A stretch of DNA of 64,000 nt from Methylomarinum sp965277025 (GTDB taxonomy: Bacteria; Pseudomonadota; Gammaproteobacteria; Methylococcales; Methylomonadaceae). Shown here in pieces: positions 63,145-64,000 of the stretch. A program made the translations under genes and the position numbers. Position 1 is the stretch's first letter. Each line of letters begins with the position of its first letter. Where the stretch lies: assembly GCA_965277025.1 (NCBI GenBank), contig OZ255706.1:1860001-1924000 (forward strand). The letters are read 5' to 3'. The notes beneath the pieces are model-generated. The model had not been told where the DNA came from. It saw only the letters and a program-made list of their open reading frames with translations, and ran no database searches.

Positions 63145-63287
63145 ATTTGGGTCGTTTTACCGCTCTTTTTTATTGCATAGCCCAATGTAGCGCTTCCAAA
63201 AGAGCAAAAATTCCACTCGATTTTCCACACGTTACAAACCCCCCTTAAGCTGACAGCCTCCAGGTATGAAATCAATAAAAGGATTAC

Positions 63288-63683
63288 ATGAATTATCCGG
63301 GCCATTTAACTGACAAGCGCCTGGCAGAAGCTTTGCTTGTGGATTTGGAAGACTGCCGGTTGATTATCAACGGAAGTGTTGATGAACAAGTAGTGAGGCT
63401 GGCTGAATTGACGCCTCAGGCGGATGGGGTTGTTTATGAGCCGTTTGATAAACGTTTCGATTTGATCATGGAAGGGCGAATAGAGCGGGATGATTGTCCG
63501 CCTCTGACCTATTGCCTCAAAGGCAAGCAGATTCGTATCACCGGCCGCTGTTCGATGATTCCCAAAGTCTGTGGCGTGGATTTATATTTGAGCCATAGCT
63601 ATACTGGCCGCAAAGGTGATATTGTCTGGCAGAAAATGAAAATTTATCTGGACGATATCAGGCAGGCGCTAAAATCCAGCTGA
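63288..63683 (+). CDS. uncharacterised 131-residue protein
   Basis: Starts ATG 63288 after a spacer that includes AAGGA-like sequence. Not recognised. Acidic N-terminal half with regular alpha/beta alternation (LVDLEDCRLIINGS, VVYEPFDKRFDLIMEGR), a central LTYCLKGKQIRITGRCSM and a basic end. No signal peptide or membrane span; four Cys. Codon use resembles the core genes. Convergent with the next gene. Confidence 0.6.
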   Translation: MNYPGHLTDKRLAEALLVDLEDCRLIINGSVDEQVVRLAELTPQADGVVYEPFDKRFDLIMEGRIERDDCPPLTYCLKGKQIRITGRCSMIPKVCGVDLYLSHSYTGRKGDIVWQKMKIYLDDIRQALKSS

Positions 63684-63696
63684 ATACGGAAGGTTT

Positions 63697-63942
63697 TTAC
63701 TGCATCGCTTTTTCGGCCATTGCTGTCAAGCGATTGAATTCCTCTTCCAGGCTGTTATCCGGCATGGTTTCTCCCGCCTGTCGATACCAATAATTGGCGT
63801 TGGACATATCGCCCTCGACGCGATGCAGATAAGCATGAATCAAACAGGACAATTCATCGCCTTTCGGTTGTACTGCCTGATGCGCCTTGTCCCATTCACC
63901 ATTTTTGGCCAAATGCAGAATATGTTGGTAATCAATGGACAT
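63697..63942 (-). CDS. uncharacterised 81-residue helical protein
   Basis: A small, soluble, helical protein: HILHLAKNGEWDKAHQAVQ, CLIHAYLHRVEGDMSNANYWYRQAGE. This resembles a pair of TPR-like helices. GAGGGAGGTT on the minus strand just upstream of ATG 63942 gives a good ribosome-binding site. No function can be assigned. Confidence 0.65.
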   Translation of the reverse strand: MSIDYQHILHLAKNGEWDKAHQAVQPKGDELSCLIHAYLHRVEGDMSNANYWYRQAGETMPDNSLEEEFNRLTAMAEKAMQ

Positions 63943-64000
63943 CGATAACCTCCCTCTGATACATACGGATAAAAAGTGATTTTTTTATCAATTTCTGATG

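Noticed and set aside
1..64000. tRNA, rRNA, riboswitch and prophage genes
   Set aside because: I looked for tRNA-like cloverleaf sequence (GGTTCGAATCC-type arms), rRNA signatures and phage structural genes and found none that stood up. A covariance search would be needed to exclude small RNAs.

Overview
This window looks like the chromosome of a gammaproteobacterium carrying a heavy load of insertion sequences. Most genes are standard gammaproteobacterial housekeeping genes: mrcB, lolA, ettA, prmB-aroC, exbBD-lpxK-ycaR-kdsB, gltA, sdhCDAB with sdhE, yoaA-tsaB, glnD-map, comF, bioBFHCD and hrpA. A PEP-CTERM protein, a bacteriohemerythrin and a DUF2330/RnfD-like pair would fit a methanotroph-like (Methylococcales) relative, but that placement is an inference; no diagnostic marker such as methane monooxygenase or rRNA is present. 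No tRNA, rRNA or CRISPR array was seen.

Layout. 1-2.2 kb: a compact three-gene minus-strand module (GHKL ATPase resembling SpoIIAB/RsbW, a DUF4325 STAS-like protein, and a small membrane-anchored protein). It is inserted into a REP-associated RAYT transposase gene and flanked by REP palindromes. 2.4-6 kb: PBP1b, LolA and a monoheme cytochrome. 6-11.8 kb: IS66, a PEP-CTERM protein, a deformylase gene split by an IS4-family element, and a frameshifted IS5-family element. 12-26.9 kb: dense core genes (ettA, prmB, aroC, MFS, exbBD/lpxK/kdsB, gltA, sdh). sdhE carries an in-frame amber codon. 27-35 kb: smrA split by a second IS66, an uncharacterised helical protein, a TPR lipoprotein, yoaA, tsaB, and a PilZ gene destroyed by an IS3-family element. 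35-47 kb: glnD, map, an RnfD-like protein plus a DUF2330 protein, comF, the biotin operon and hemerythrin. 47-54 kb: a tail-anchored coiled-coil protein built on a 42-bp repeat, an SprA-like gene split by an IS, hrpA and a cupin. 54.2-62.8 kb: an IS archipelago (IS5, IS630, IS110, an IS701/IS4-like element, and IS4 with IS3 nested inside) embedded in a broken PAS/GGDEF gene and a broken membrane-protein gene. The last 1 kb holds two small uncharacterised genes.

Twelve insertion sequences from seven families make up roughly a quarter of the window. Many insertions can be dated as recent: the target duplications are perfect (8 bp for IS66, 9 bp for IS4, 4 bp YTAR for IS5, TA for IS630), and removing the element restores the host reading frame exactly (def, smrA, the PAS/GGDEF gene). 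The IS701/IS4-like element appears to insert without duplicating its target: in both copies, simple concatenation of the flanks gives a continuous reading frame. Three IS elements also carry one-base differences in homopolymer runs that break or shift their transposase frames. Overall the picture is active transposition and gene decay in accessory functions, beside intact core operons.
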